Assembly: GCA_030077755.1 (NCBI GenBank)
Contig: JAQJZZ010000007.1
Location: 434,001-498,000, forward strand
Reading direction: 5' to 3'
Source: Filosporella fistucella
Lineage: Eukaryota > Ascomycota > Leotiomycetes > Helotiales
Length of the DNA: 64,000 nt
The translations under genes and the position numbers were made by a program. Of the stretch, positions 22,282 to 34,094 are shown piece by piece; position 1 is the stretch's first letter; each line of letters starts with the position of its first letter. The notes under the pieces are model-generated. The model searched no databases. It saw nothing but the letters and a program-made list of their open reading frames with translations, and was not told the origin of the DNA.

Positions 22282-23321
22282 AGTTGTTCAATCAGGGTCG
22301 TGTTTAACCGAAGACTTTCTCGGATAGGGCAGTGAGGCTGCTATAGCCTGTCAGAGTCGATGGCCAACTATCTGTCGTTTTGCCTCAAGTTTGTTTAGTA
22401 TGACTGTTCGAGGAATAAGAAATAGGTGTTCTCGTTCCGTTGAGCTGAATCACTGTTGTAAATGTGGAAGTGCAAATTGCAACCAAGATATGACATTGTC
22501 GTATAAGTTGTCGGGCGTCTGGTGCATATTTAACGGAAGTTCCATGCATGAATCCATAGGAGGACTAGCACTCTATCTCATAACTTCATGGGGTCAAAAG
22601 TTCCTCGCTTTAGCGAAGGCTGGATCTGATGTTGAGTGGCTCGGTGGGCGGACGCCGATTATGGACGCCACATGTGTGACATGGAACTTCGAGAGCAAGG
22701 GTCAAAAGATCTTTGCATTATAGCCATCATGTGGCTGTTAGAGGAGAATACAAGCGTGTCTGCACCAATGCTATGAGATAATAAATTGTGGCTGCCGGAT
22801 TGTCTTGAGTCTTTGGCGCTGTTCATCTACGCCAACCAGTCAATTATAAGATTCACAATGAACATGCATTGAAATCGATATGCCATAGCCCTGGAATTCT
22901 GAAATCCTGCCGGGCTTTTCTATTCCAGATCTCAAAGCCCATGTTTCTCGCCACTGACACTTGCCTGTAAGTTGCAACCCCAAACTTGCCAGCAACGCGA
23001 CAAGTCACAACAATTGTTCATGGCACTCGAATAACCAGACGGGATACATCATGCGGTTATGTACGCCTTGTTTGAGAGATTTACCTCTTGCTGTTGTCTT
23101 TAAGGTGCAAGCAAGAAGAGCAATTGATATATAATCCAAAGCCCATTCTCTTCCCAAGAACAGTTCATGCGATTACCAAGTACCCTTTTTGATGTCTAAA
23201 TCTATCTTTTAATCTACGGAAAGTTTCGACGTTTTTCTATAGCTTTCAGATATCACAAGTCTGGTTTAATTGTCTTATATTCCTGTACTGAAATTGTTTT
23301 CTCTACGGTAATTGACTAGCC
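22282..23321. other. Intergenic, 1 kb
   Basis: An ORF at 22391-22723 has no family features, so I do not call it. No other structure is evident. Confidence 0.5.
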
Positions 23322-23900
23322 ATGCTTTATGTTCAAGAGACCAAGTTTGATACCTCATTTGAGGGTATACCAGACACCGAAATCCATCTTTCAATAGAAC
23401 TGGCCTCTATATCACTTCAGCGCAATGACCTTCAACCCTCACCCTACGAAGAGGATAGAGTCAGCCATTTGAAACATGAAGTCCACTCTCCAGCTACCAC
23501 AAGTCAACTACACGCCTCCCTGCACAATACCAATCAGCAGCAAGGCGCTATTCCCGCTGGAAGTGGCAAAAAATCATCATTGTGCACTTCTATTGCATCA
23601 GACTCGGACACTCATTCATCGCGATCAGAAATGTGCATTCTCACACCACAATCCACCAATACATACTCGTCTAAGTCATCCTACTCTAATAAGCTTAGCT
23701 CATCACCAGAGTTGGCACAGCAGCGTCGAAGTTATGCCTCCAGTACTATGACCATGACAAGAAAGTCGGTATCAAGCAGTAGATCTCACCAGTTTGGAAG
23801 AAGCTTGAGGCTTGTCTCTAAGGCTTCACGCACTGGGAAACTATCAGTCCTTATGGATTTTGAGGTCAGCTATATGGGGGCGTGGATTGTGGGTGTATGA
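23322..23900 (+). CDS. Ser/Thr-rich small protein of unknown function (tentative)
   Basis: A single open frame of 192 codons with ATG in a fair context. Composition is protein-like: after an acidic N-terminal half (FEGIPDTEIHLSIEL) comes a Ser-rich region (SSKSSYSNKLSSSPEL, SSTMTMTRKSVSSS) and a basic segment (SRSHQFGRSLRLVSKASRTGK). No signal peptide, membrane segment or known domain. The last dozen residues (VSYMGAWIVGV) may be read-through into an intron, because GTCAGC follows MDFE. It could be a short regulator, or chance coding potential. Confidence 0.4.
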   Translation: MLYVQETKFDTSFEGIPDTEIHLSIELASISLQRNDLQPSPYEEDRVSHLKHEVHSPATTSQLHASLHNTNQQQGAIPAGSGKKSSLCTSIASDSDTHSSRSEMCILTPQSTNTYSSKSSYSNKLSSSPELAQQRRSYASSTMTMTRKSVSSSRSHQFGRSLRLVSKASRTGKLSVLMDFEVSYMGAWIVGV

Positions 23901-24403
23901 GATAATGTTTGTAGAATTTGAGGTATGTATGTTCCTGTCTCCGCGTTCATACCTATGAAATGGACTTGGAATAATTACTGGGACTATTCGAAAGGCTGAT
24001 TGACTTTAGCAAGATATTAGCAAATCACAAAGGAGGACTTGGTTCTCCAAGTCCTTCATCCATGGCGATATGAGCAACACGAAATACATTTTCCAGACAT
24101 TACTTTCTCAACTTTCTTTCAGCACAGACGCCTTGCAAGGCGTTGAGAGGAAAGGATTCATAAATGAACCAACTCATGGGGTTAGATATTGATGGTGGGA
24201 ACGGAAATGCGATGATACCATTGGATTCAATATCAATAAGGTTTATGAAATTTGGTTTCTACAAGAAAATGATGAGACTCTAAACTTTGACATATGTACA
24301 ACGTCTTCTGGAACTTTCTGAAATCCGTGGCCGGAGTCTCAGCTACCTAGGCAGCCTTTGACTACCTCGCTGCGAGCACCTTTCTGACACATTTCTGATG
24401 GCG
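23901..24403. other. Intergenic, trailer of convergent genes
   Basis: No gene or repeat seen. Confidence 0.6.
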
Positions 24404-26271
24404 TTAGTACCAGATGGCTTTATTCCAGAACAGACTCTTCGCATTCGCCAAGCTATCATCTTGTGTGTAGAAAGTGGTATTGAACACCAACTCCGTTCCA
24501 ACCGATGAGTTGCCATGCTGAGGCCAATTGATCTTGTCTTCGGGCCAGAGAGTGTTTGGGTCGCCAGTAAGGACGAATGACATTAGGTACTTTTGCATCA
24601 TGATCTGGAATTAAAATAAGTAAGGGATTGTAAGTGAGACAGAAAGGTATATGTAGACGTACGGCAATTGTAGAGTTGACGGAGGATGTTCCGCCACCCG
24701 GTCCGCCAGTCATTCCACCAGGAGTGCTTCCAGTTGAGTTGGAAGAGGTAGATGTTGCGGATGCTGCGGCACTAGAGGTGGCGCTTGATGTATCATTTGA
24801 TGATGTGGTAGTGGTTGTCGAACTTGAGAGTGTGTAGGTGCTGTACCCTGATGACGAATTAGTTGAATCAGTTTTTCGGAATTACAGAAAATACTTACAG
24901 TAGTAACTTTGGTCAGTTCCATGAGTGGCTTGATCCAAGGCAACCATCGCGTTCCAAGTTTGGTTGTTCAAAGCTTGTGTCAATGCCAAGTTATGGGCTG
25001 TCAAGTCAAATGATTGCTTCATGTCTGCGAATCGCAGACCTGGGCTGGTATAGTCGGACTCCGGGTATAAAGCAAGAACTTCTTCAATGACATCGTCGGT
25101 GATGGAAGGAAAGAAGATACGAAGATAGGTAGTGACATCGGCTGTGGTATCAACTCCACTGTACGCTTGGCTGTTGGCTTCGTGTTGTTCGTGAGTGATG
25201 ACCATGGGACCTGTAAAATTAAATCGCTTTTGATATAGCTGTGCCTCATCTACCTTCGTTAGTCTTTATACAATAATTTTTGCCCCTCCCGAGGAACTTA
25301 CAAGTGTCTGCAACAAAATCACCATCAACACGAGGTTGAAATTGAAAAGTATAATCAGTCACAGCGGTATTGGCAGCGGTGGTGAGAGTGTCGAAATCGA
25401 CTGATCGCATGCAGGAAACACTTCCACCATCACAACCGACAACAGATGATACATTTTGCCAGAAAGCTTCAGCGTGTTGATGACCAGCTCCAGGGACAAA
25501 ACCAGGCGACATGACATAAGCTCGGTCGAAAAGCTGCTCAGCGTGACCGGCGAATCGAGTCAATTGGAAAAGAGTCTGGGATCCACCAGCAGAGAATCCC
25601 ATGGCAGTGATCTCATTTGGATTACCACCAAAGTTACTGATATATTTCTTCGTCCATTGGAATGCGTGCTGCACATCCCATAGAGCCGTGTTTGAAGTCG
25701 CTCCTTCGTGAAGAACAGTAGGTCCATTGGCCAATCCGGTCATTCCAAGTCTGTAATTGTACGAAACAAAGACAAATTCAGTGCTCAAATTAAAGAGGCC
25801 TTCTGGGGTATTTTGAGATTTACTACCGCCAGTGAATCCACCTCCATATGTCCAGACCAATACAGGAAGGCTCTTTCCTGCACTATCGGCAGGCGCCCAG
25901 ACATCCATGTAAAGACAGTCTTCCTCTGAGGAACAGTCCACGGAGGCGTCAGCTAGAGAGCCGGTGTTGATGTCGGTTTCAACAGGGGGCCATTGAGGCT
26001 TAGCCCATCTCAAGTCACCCGTTGGAACAGCTGCAAATCGAATGTTTTGATACTTATAATAGCCAATTGAGCTGTTTCCTGCTGCAGGAACGATGGTAGA
26101 GTAATCGAGAGTGACCGTTGGTGTGGAGGAATCGGCAGTGGATGTGATTGCAGCTTTGGCTACAGGTGTTGCTCCTGTGTTCTGTTGCTTCTGAGACCCT
26201 TGATGACGGGCTGGTGTAGCTGATACAAATGTTGCTGCCAAAGGCAGTATAGCTACAGAAAGAAAATGCAT
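24404..26271 (-). CDS. Secreted type-B carboxylesterase/lipase
   Basis: Exons 26271-25302, 25210-24899, 24847-24663 and 24604-24404 give 555 aa; all donors are GTAAGT or GTACGT. An alpha/beta-hydrolase that cleaves carboxylic esters outside the cell. Seen: a signal peptide (LSVAILPLAATFVSA), the EDCLYMDVW motif, oxyanion GGG in TYGGGFTGGS, and nucleophile elbow GFSAGG with Ser227. The likely catalytic His420 is in ATHGTD at the end of exon 2, and the typical last helix QKYLMSFVLTGDPN is in exon 4. Exon 3 encodes about 60 residues of Ser/Thr/Ala then Gly-rich sequence (TTTTSS, SATSSAAASATSTSS, GGPGGG) between the His and that helix, which the family normally lacks. The acid triad member was not fixed by eye. 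Native substrate unknown. Confidence 0.9.
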
Positions 26272-28959
26272 GATGAAAATGAAGTGAACAATCAGAATGA
26301 ATGGATGAAGTCGAGTGAAGGTGATACAAAAAGATTCGACATAGTTAAATTCGGTCTATTTGAACAACTCCATTGCGCCATGGTATGGAACCTTCCATTT
26401 CCCCTACTCTATGATGACGAGGCGACGACTCATGGAAAAGTGGCTTAAGAGAAGATAGACGTAGCTGGTGGCGACCGGGGAGATTATTCGGGGTACTTGA
26501 ATGACTGCCATAAGGCTGCAGCCGGGTACTTTGTTTCATACCCCGCTGCTCAGCCCTAGCAGAATAAACACACGTAGATGATCAATACTGTTCAGGATAT
26601 AAGAAAGGGTTTTGATGACAGAATATTTCCTAGGGCAAGGTTGTTAAGTGCGCTGGAAAGGGGTAACGAGTTCATACGCGTGGACATCAAATTCTTCAAA
26701 TTTAGGCATGTGGACATCGCAAATGCTGATATTTGTCCAAGCACAGAGAGAAGAGTTTTATTCTCTAGCAAAGTTCTTGTACTGCAAGAAATTTATGGTA
26801 TTTGTGGCAATCATTTTAGATGATCATTTCGTAGCGACTACAATTGTGTATTATTATACGTCAAAATTATATGCACCTAATTTTAAATGCAACCTCCAAG
26901 TGGACAATCATAAAAGCATCGAGGATGACGAGTTCTTCAAGGTTCCTCGTCAGAAGTCAAATTTACCTTCGGTCCCGAGAATAAAGTTTGCAGCTAGACC
27001 ATGACCCAAACCCCACCCCTGGGTGGGTAATCACAGCAAAGATAATTTTGTAGGAACTATTTTGATCGATGCTTTACCAGGTGTCTCTGTAACGGGTAAG
27101 GGAGGCACAGTCGCATCAACTCACTGATAAATCGCAACGGTTGGTGGGAATCGGGACGTTCGACTACCTCAACTTTTGAAGGGGCCAACAAGACAACCAA
27201 GAGAGAAATTCAAATAAATCTTACTCTTTTCGTTATATCGAACATTCCTCTGTCGATCGATGTGAATCAATCAAAAATGAAGCGGGAAGATTTGGCCATA
27301 AATGAGGTTGAATCGCTCAAGACTTCTAGGATAGGTCAGGGGAAAGAACTGCAAAACATCTGAGTAGCTACTTTATTTCAAATTGTGTAGACAATTTGGA
27401 TATGTCTCCGTGATGTCGTCTTCAGTATATTTTGGTATGTTTCTTTGGATATTCTCACATTATCATATTCTTGCTCGCGAGGGAGTCGAGGATAGCCCAG
27501 AATTTTCCAGCTAAGTTCATACTGAACATCATTTATCTGGTTCAGCTCTATCTTCTCGCGGTTTCTACATGGGTATTAGCATTAGCTCTCGGGTCCCTCA
27601 AAGTCCATATCAAAATGCTTCACTCAAACCTTCCATACGATCTACTGGGTCATTTAGACTGTCTTGCCGAATAGAATCTAGCAACTAGCATTTTACGGCT
27701 TGAGCCGGCGTTCACACTTCATGTATGCGCTGATCTCTGGATTTGCTACAGACAGGTTACTATGTACCCTGATGATACTCTCAGAGCCAAGGAACCCAAG
27801 ATACAGAAATATTGGGTAAATGGACAAGTGATGCCTATTAGAAATTCAAACTCGAACTTGCGAACCTCTGAAGAACGCTCTGAACTCAAGAGGCTTCCCT
27901 CCTGAGATTAAATTTGTATGCTATCGAAAGCTTACCACACTCTCATCCGAATATTCTGGGTGCTTGGAACGAATTTCACAATCGTTACACCTACTCGGTG
28001 GAGGATGAACAAACTTTTATGATTACGATTTAGAAACAATCTCGACAAGTGAAAAGACAAGGGAGGCTAAATTGAAGGAGAATCAACATTGCATTTGGAG
28101 TCAGCCTTACAAATACAAATGCAACATAAAAAAATATTAGCAAGTTAAACTAGGTATGATCGTTCGCCTTTAGAGGATAGCAAGCTGAGGAAGTGAAGAA
28201 GTGTAAAATGAAACTTACAGGAATCTGAAAAGGACAGACATAGGAAAGTTTGCGCCTCTGTCAGTTGGGTGCAATGGTGAATGCAAGCTTGGAAACGATA
28301 AAATCTGCAAGAACGTGGTTGTAATTGCGCTGGCAGTGGTTAAAAGCGCGGGGTGCGAGGACTTGAAATTGACTTGATTCGGGAACAGTGCTCCCTGGGC
28401 AATTTTTAATGGAGATATTCGGGTCATTCTTTCATATTTCTGTGCGATTTTGTTTTTCATCTTTGAGGAAGCCGGATAATACTACATATAGATACTGGGC
28501 GAGCATACTGCGAGGGGACAGTTGCAACGAGAGAATGGAGCTTATTTACCACGTCATCTCAACGATGTTCTGCTCTCTCATGAATTTCAAGCAGCAAATG
28601 TACTGAAACAGGCGTTACACTAGGAATTGATGCTAGACTCCACTAAAATCCCAGAGATAGAGTTTGAGGGCGAGGGACAAGGGCGAAGCCAATGTGGAAT
28701 GATCAGAGTAGCAACGAGTAAGAGAATTGCTCTCAACTTCCATCACAGGCGATGTTCATATTGACAGGGAAACATACTGCAACACAGTAACTTCGCAATT
28801 TATCGCATGAGCTGTCACTACAAGCTATGCAAAAGCTTCTAATCTTCGGGGCCTTCATACTTACTCAGCATTCATCGAGCTGAGTATCAAACCCAATAAG
28901 GTCAAGAAGACCACAAGAATGTCACCGAATGTCATAAATAACGCCCGTCTTCGTGTTTC
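26272..28959. other. Gene-poor 2.7-kb intergenic region
   Basis: Only short unsupported ORFs are present, such as 26578-27004 and 27432-27674. The one distinct structure is a CCCACCC-CT-GGGTGGG inverted repeat at 27012-27027. No transposase or reverse-transcriptase motif was recognised. Confidence 0.5.
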
Positions 28960-31248
28960 TCACTTAACACCAATGAATCCAACACCATTTCTCGCTGCTT
29001 GCGAGGCTCTCCTTAGTGCCTGTTCCTCAACATCTGTCCACTTGACACTCAGCTCATCCCATTTCTTGGTCTTGTACTCGCGCTTGAATTGTGTATTCAA
29101 TGCTTGGAGTCTGCTCATCTCCCGAGGATCACCCGATCCGCTGTAAATTATCAAGGCCGTGCAAGGAGGTAGAGATTCATGGATCTTTGTGATACGATTG
29201 ACGAGCTCTGCCGTAGCTTCGGAGACAGATTTCGATGTGTCAATATCTTTAGGTGGGGGAAGAGCACCAAAATCAAGTTCGAGTTTCTCCACTGCTAAAG
29301 CCACAGGTTTTCCATCGGTATCTTGTTGCGTCGATGAAGCAGTTTCAGGGGCTGCATCGACAATCGGAACGTCTACCTTAGAGGCTGCGGCGGCAGACAT
29401 CGTTCTGTTATTATTCCACCAACCCTTCAATGCCTCGAGTTCTCTGAATCGTGCCCACACAAAATCGACTCCTTTGCCAGGAATCTCTTTGCCATCATGA
29501 TCGCCCTTCACGGCTCGAATAACACCATTCATAACATCCTCATCACTTTTGCATCCAATAGGAAAACTCGCAGCACCTCCAGGTCCTCTCCTTGGATCAC
29601 CCCAATCGACTGCAGCGCTCGACTTCCCATCCATTGGACTTGGAATTGCTGAGCCACCTTGGTTCTTGTATTTGACGCCAGCACGCGCAACCCTCTTGAA
29701 AATATTCTCACCTTGTATCTCACCGGTTCCCCACTCTTTTCCTTTCTCACACTTCTGCTTTACCAGATCAAGACAAGTCTTCGCATCTTCAATAGAATCA
29801 TGCCCTGCGCCTGGACCCGTGCTTCCATGACCTTTCTGGATTTCTCGATTGAGATACTTTTTCGCAAGCCACTTCAGCGAAGATTTCAAAGGCGGACCTC
29901 GTGGATGTGGAAATAACACTGCAGTATCAACCACAAATGGGTGAGTAATCTTCAAAGCCGTGAGATCAGAATTCAGGGAATGACCAATGAGAATAGACTT
30001 TGGATGAAGAATTTCAAGAAGTTTCTTCTGAATATCTGAAAGCGTAGTGGTGACAGGAGCAAGCATTGCTTCAGTAATTCCGGAATACTGAGTGACATAG
30101 TCAACAATGGGTACGTCCGGCTTCACAAGTTCGTCTAAAACCACAGTACCATCCCACGAGACGATACTGATTCGGGTGAGGACAAATTCGTCGTTGGCCG
30201 CCTTGCACATCTCGCAGTCCATAGCGAAGACATCACGACCAGCAGTTATGCTCCCAGATTCAATTTCTGATTCAAGTGGAGCGCCATCTTCCAAGCTTTT
30301 CACCAAAGTATCAACCCAGCCGTGTTCTTGTGAGAGTCCTGATGATTGCCTGTATGCCTTTAATTGTTGCTTCTCTACCTCGTCATCATATACGGCGGGA
30401 TGCAGCGTATAATCGTTTTCGAGGAGATCTTCAACAGAGAGTATGTATTCGTTAATAGAGACACGATTATTTCGCCAGCCTTGTGGTTCTCTCACAGGAA
30501 CAACACCCTTTCGGTTCTTCTTCCAGTCCTTTTCCTCCTTAGTTTTGGGGGCGGGGGCACTGAGCATGGCGTGAAGGGGCGAGTGCATCTTTGACTGCCT
30601 ATCGTCTCCAGGAGTCTTTACTGGCCAAATGTGGTCAAAAATATCCGCAAGAGGGTGCAACGAATTATGCAATTTCTCTGTTCTCAACTTCATAGGATAG
30701 TAATCATCCGGAGAAATGTAGTTGCGTTCTCTGCCAGATTCTTCTCCTCTTGAGTCTCCTCTCTTGCGCTCACTGTCGGCTTCTATAGAATTGCCCTGGA
30801 ACATCGACCATTCTAGTCCAGGCACCATAAGTACAACAACTTTGCGAAAGTTAGGTCGGTTTCGTACTGCAACAAATTGTGGTGCACCACTATCTGCAAG
30901 AATATATAAGACCAATGTTTGCAAATCGCTGATCTTTATTGGCGCGCTCAACCTGGAGCTCTTTGAGGAAAATTCGATGGTGGGGTAAGATTTTGAATGC
31001 TCCTTAGGTATTTTCTTTGCCTTCTTTTTGGGAGGTACAGTCTGCCATTCTGCAGAATCGTCTTTATTGCCCTGATGATCTGCGCGCTTCGAATTCAGAG
31101 GAAAATCTGGAAGGTCCGGAAGGCTGGGTAATGGAGGCGTCTTGCTGTAATCCATGTCTTCGTCCTCGTGTTTGCGCTTTTTGTTATTGTTGTCAGATTG
31201 AGATCCTTGAGACATCCCTTCCGTGGGCGAGTCATCTGGAGAGGCCAT
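28960..31248 (-). CDS. DEDDh RNA exonuclease (Rex1/RNH70 type)
   Basis: Intronless, 762 aa. A 3'-5' exoribonuclease that trims the ends of 5S rRNA, 5.8S rRNA or tRNA precursors in the nucleus, if the Rex1 assignment holds. The exonuclease core lies about residues 345-515: FAMDCEM (first Asp/Glu), GHSLNSDL (second Asp), and HDSIEDA (His plus last Asp), which together form the DEDDh set. VVLDELVKP and YSGITEAML are typical of this family. The N terminus carries KKRKHEDED and PPKKKAKKIPK, both likely nuclear signals. The C-terminal extension has short conserved-looking pieces (TALIIYSGSGDPREMSRLQ) seen in fungal Rex1 orthologues as far as I recall. It is divergent from the Mis18-like gene, 495 bp away. 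Confidence 0.92.
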   Translation of the reverse strand: MASPDDSPTEGMSQGSQSDNNNKKRKHEDEDMDYSKTPPLPSLPDLPDFPLNSKRADHQGNKDDSAEWQTVPPKKKAKKIPKEHSKSYPTIEFSSKSSRLSAPIKISDLQTLVLYILADSGAPQFVAVRNRPNFRKVVVLMVPGLEWSMFQGNSIEADSERKRGDSRGEESGRERNYISPDDYYPMKLRTEKLHNSLHPLADIFDHIWPVKTPGDDRQSKMHSPLHAMLSAPAPKTKEEKDWKKNRKGVVPVREPQGWRNNRVSINEYILSVEDLLENDYTLHPAVYDDEVEKQQLKAYRQSSGLSQEHGWVDTLVKSLEDGAPLESEIESGSITAGRDVFAMDCEMCKAANDEFVLTRISIVSWDGTVVLDELVKPDVPIVDYVTQYSGITEAMLAPVTTTLSDIQKKLLEILHPKSILIGHSLNSDLTALKITHPFVVDTAVLFPHPRGPPLKSSLKWLAKKYLNREIQKGHGSTGPGAGHDSIEDAKTCLDLVKQKCEKGKEWGTGEIQGENIFKRVARAGVKYKNQGGSAIPSPMDGKSSAAVDWGDPRRGPGGAASFPIGCKSDEDVMNGVIRAVKGDHDGKEIPGKGVDFVWARFRELEALKGWWNNNRTMSAAAASKVDVPIVDAAPETASSTQQDTDGKPVALAVEKLELDFGALPPPKDIDTSKSVSEATAELVNRITKIHESLPPCTALIIYSGSGDPREMSRLQALNTQFKREYKTKKWDELSVKWTDVEEQALRRASQAARNGVGFIGVK

Positions 31249-31743
31249 CGTAATTGATTATGTTGAGCTATGATGCTCTGAATATCTTCTCGTTGAAGGC
31301 TGGAGTCCAAGTTTTGCTCCAAAAAATTACAGTACCCCTGCAAAACGGCAAGGCTAGGCTGACACAAGCGCAAGGCTGAGGAAATCAGTACATTGAGGGC
31401 AAATATCAAGTTCAGCTCCGATAAAAGTCTTCAAATGAATCATTTCTTTTCTACTCGAATTTTAGCATTTCACTATTTCATGGCACTATCGACAGACATC
31501 GAAACACTTCCGTAAGCTCCATCCTCGTTTCGTCTTCAGTTCCGACAACTCAGGGTAATTCCCCCACGAAAATTCGCGTCGACACGTCTTCAGGTCTTCA
31601 AATTTCCAGCTCCACAAACCTAAATCAGGTTGAGATTTTATCAACCTCACCACACGACATTATTCCAATCTCTTTCAAGCTCTATTTCGCCCTGGACAGC
31701 TTGCTTGTGTGAGTGCAGTCTCTGCAAGACATTGCATCTGACA
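31249..31743. promoter_or_regulatory. Divergent promoter region, Rex1 / Mis18-like
   Basis: The 495 bp between two divergent starts hold no gene. A C/T-rich stretch precedes the Mis18-like start. Confidence 0.4.
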
Positions 31744-34094
31744 ATGGATGCTGTCACGTGCTATTGTAGTAAATGCAAGTCGGAATTGGGACGATTCAGG
31801 AATTCATGGAACGGAATTGGAAATACCTACCATAGTCCTATATACCCTGCAATTTCAATTCGGGGGCTTGAAGAAACTGGTGATGTTTATGAAGGAGCTC
31901 GTGGCTCAGCGATCGAGAACAGGTAAGCCTCGCATGCAGATACATGAAATAATGATACTCACAGAAATCAAAGCCATTTACAAGATGTCGCATGCCGTAC
32001 ATGCCAGGCGGTATTAGGGTTGCGTTGTGAGCTAGCGGGGGATGGCGATTTGCTGAAGCCGTGAGTATCAATCATTGATTCAACATCATGAATGCCAATG
32101 CTGATATGATATGTCTAGAAATCAGTTGATATTGAGATTGAAAGATATGTCTATTGTTTCAGAAAGTTCCGGCCAGAAAGCAAGGATATCTGTGATGGAG
32201 AGTTTCGCTCTCACCAAATCCATTTCTTCTCGGCGAGCTTCGACCGCTCAACTTGCTACACGTACTAACCCAAAAGCTTTTCAGAGGGCATCTTCACAAC
32301 TAGCTACTGGTGGTACGTCTCAAATCAGTGAAAAGAAGTCCATGATGCCACCACCACCACGTGCTGCAGTTGATGTTGTCTCGGAGGCTGCCAGGTTCAA
32401 AGCCTGGGCTCAAGAAGCTATTTCCGATCAGCAGAAAACGATTGACCGTATCTCAGGGTCACTTGACCGCATGGATCGCCAAATGAAAGAATTCACTGCT
32501 TTCATGGAACATACACGGAAGGAACTTGCATCTATCAATGATGTGCCACGTTTTAGCGGTGAAGACCTTGCCAATGTAAGAGAAGAACTGGATGAATTGC
32601 GACAGCAGATTAGTCGCAACGGCGGTCAAGTCTCACGAGGCAGCGTTGAGATCTCAAATAGAGAACTAGAGGAGGTTTCTGGGCAGGTTCGACAGATTGG
32701 CGCCAGATTGAGCGAGGTCGATATCGTAAAGTCTGAGCTGGCAAGAATGAAAGCGCGCATCGAGGAATTAACGACACCGCAAACCGATCGTCAGCCCGAA
32801 ATCTCACTATCTCATCAGCAACAATCGCGTGACAAGATAGTATCCACGCGGAGTAAGCGCAAGTACGATGAGCTCGCCAGTTCCACACACCTATCGGACG
32901 AGGACGCTTATGATCAAGATCCTGCATTTAAGAGGAATAAATTGCAACATGACCATGTTATACACAACCAGCAAAATAGCACTACCAGACCTTCAGAACC
33001 GGAAATTCCTGAATCTAGCCGAAGTCAAAACCTTACCCCAGAGCAAGAGATCATTGATTTAATGTCATCGGATGAGGAAATAGCGTCGCCGAGTCTTCCT
33101 CTCCTGCCTCGCAATGGCCCAAAACCACTCCCAGAATCTGTTGCAAAGCCAACTGCTCGTCTCACAAGGTCATCGTTAAACGCGCTGTCGTCTCCAGTCG
33201 GCAAGGCAACATCTATAGCGCCCAAAGGATTAGATTTGATGAAGAACAATGCTGGCATGGAAATTAGCAGGCGACGTTCAGATATTGGGGTACCGAGCAA
33301 GAAAACACGGGATGCCTATGGCCATTTACTCTTGGCCGGTGGAAGAATTGACAAACGCTCACTGGGCAAGGCAGGTCGTGCTGACTCCATAGTCGCCGCT
33401 TCCAGCATTGGGCAATCACCGGTTGCTAAAGGCGGGCCAACACGAAGTCGAATCTCCCTGCCAGTGTTATCAACAACAGGAAGAAATGAAACAGTTCCAC
33501 CAAACCAGTTGCACCCTAAATCCGGGAACACTGAGAAGTTATTCAGATGTGGGGGATGTGGCAGACCGTACCGGACTGCACAGGGGCTTGACTGGGTGAG
33601 TCCTGCACTTTAATTTAACCCCCCACCCCCTGTTAATGTTTTGTAGCATCATATGCATAAAGACTGTAAAGACGCTACCAAGGATGAATTACCATCATTC
33701 GATTGCCTTTCATGTGGCAAGAAGTACAAGGTGCGAGAGAGCCTGAAATATGTATGTTGTGGTCCTTCCTGTTGCCAGTTGGTGGTTCAACTGACGGTCT
33801 GTAGCACCTCAAATACTCTATCACCTGTGGCCAGAACTTGCCTGATAAGAACGCTGTGGAGTGCGATAGCTGTGGGAAGACTTGGAAAGACCAGCAGCAC
33901 TTTGATGCTGTGAGTAATCCCTTTAGGCCGCATCAAATACTCCCGTGATTGACGACTCTACCTAGCACAAATGTTTTCGCAACACAATCTCGGGTATGAA
34001 GTCTGCTGGAGCGGGTCAAGCAACAAAGGAGCAGCGTCTTATTGCTAGAGACAGAATGGTGCGAGAGACGTTAGAAAGGGAAATAAGAGTTTAG
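31744..34094 (+). CDS. mis18: Mis18 (Yippee-fold) domain protein with three C-terminal zinc fingers
   Basis: Exons 31744-31922, 31965-32060, 32119-33595, 33647-33751, 33805-33909 and 33966-34094 give 696 aa. Exons 1-3 build a Mis18/Yippee domain: CYCSKCKSELG, then CRTCQAVLGLRCEL, then the NQLILRLKDMSI strand. Mis18 proteins help load CENP-A at centromeres. Next come coiled coils (about residues 190-320) and a disordered Ser-rich region with the SIM-like EIIDLMSSDEE. The end holds three fingers, each CxxC-x12-H with a following Cys (CGGC, CLSC, CDSC). Each finger is cut by a phase-0 intron directly before its His. Exons 4 and 5 are both exactly 105 nt. The domain assignment is strong; the centromere role is inferred, and the fingers are not part of Mis18 as I know it. 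Confidence 0.8.

Noticed and set aside
22391..22723. 110-codon + ORF with a few Cys
   Set aside because: No known motif, no splice context, and composition is close to random.
26578..27004. ORFs in the gene-poor region
   Set aside because: Short, overlapping and without motif; no transposase or polymerase signature either.
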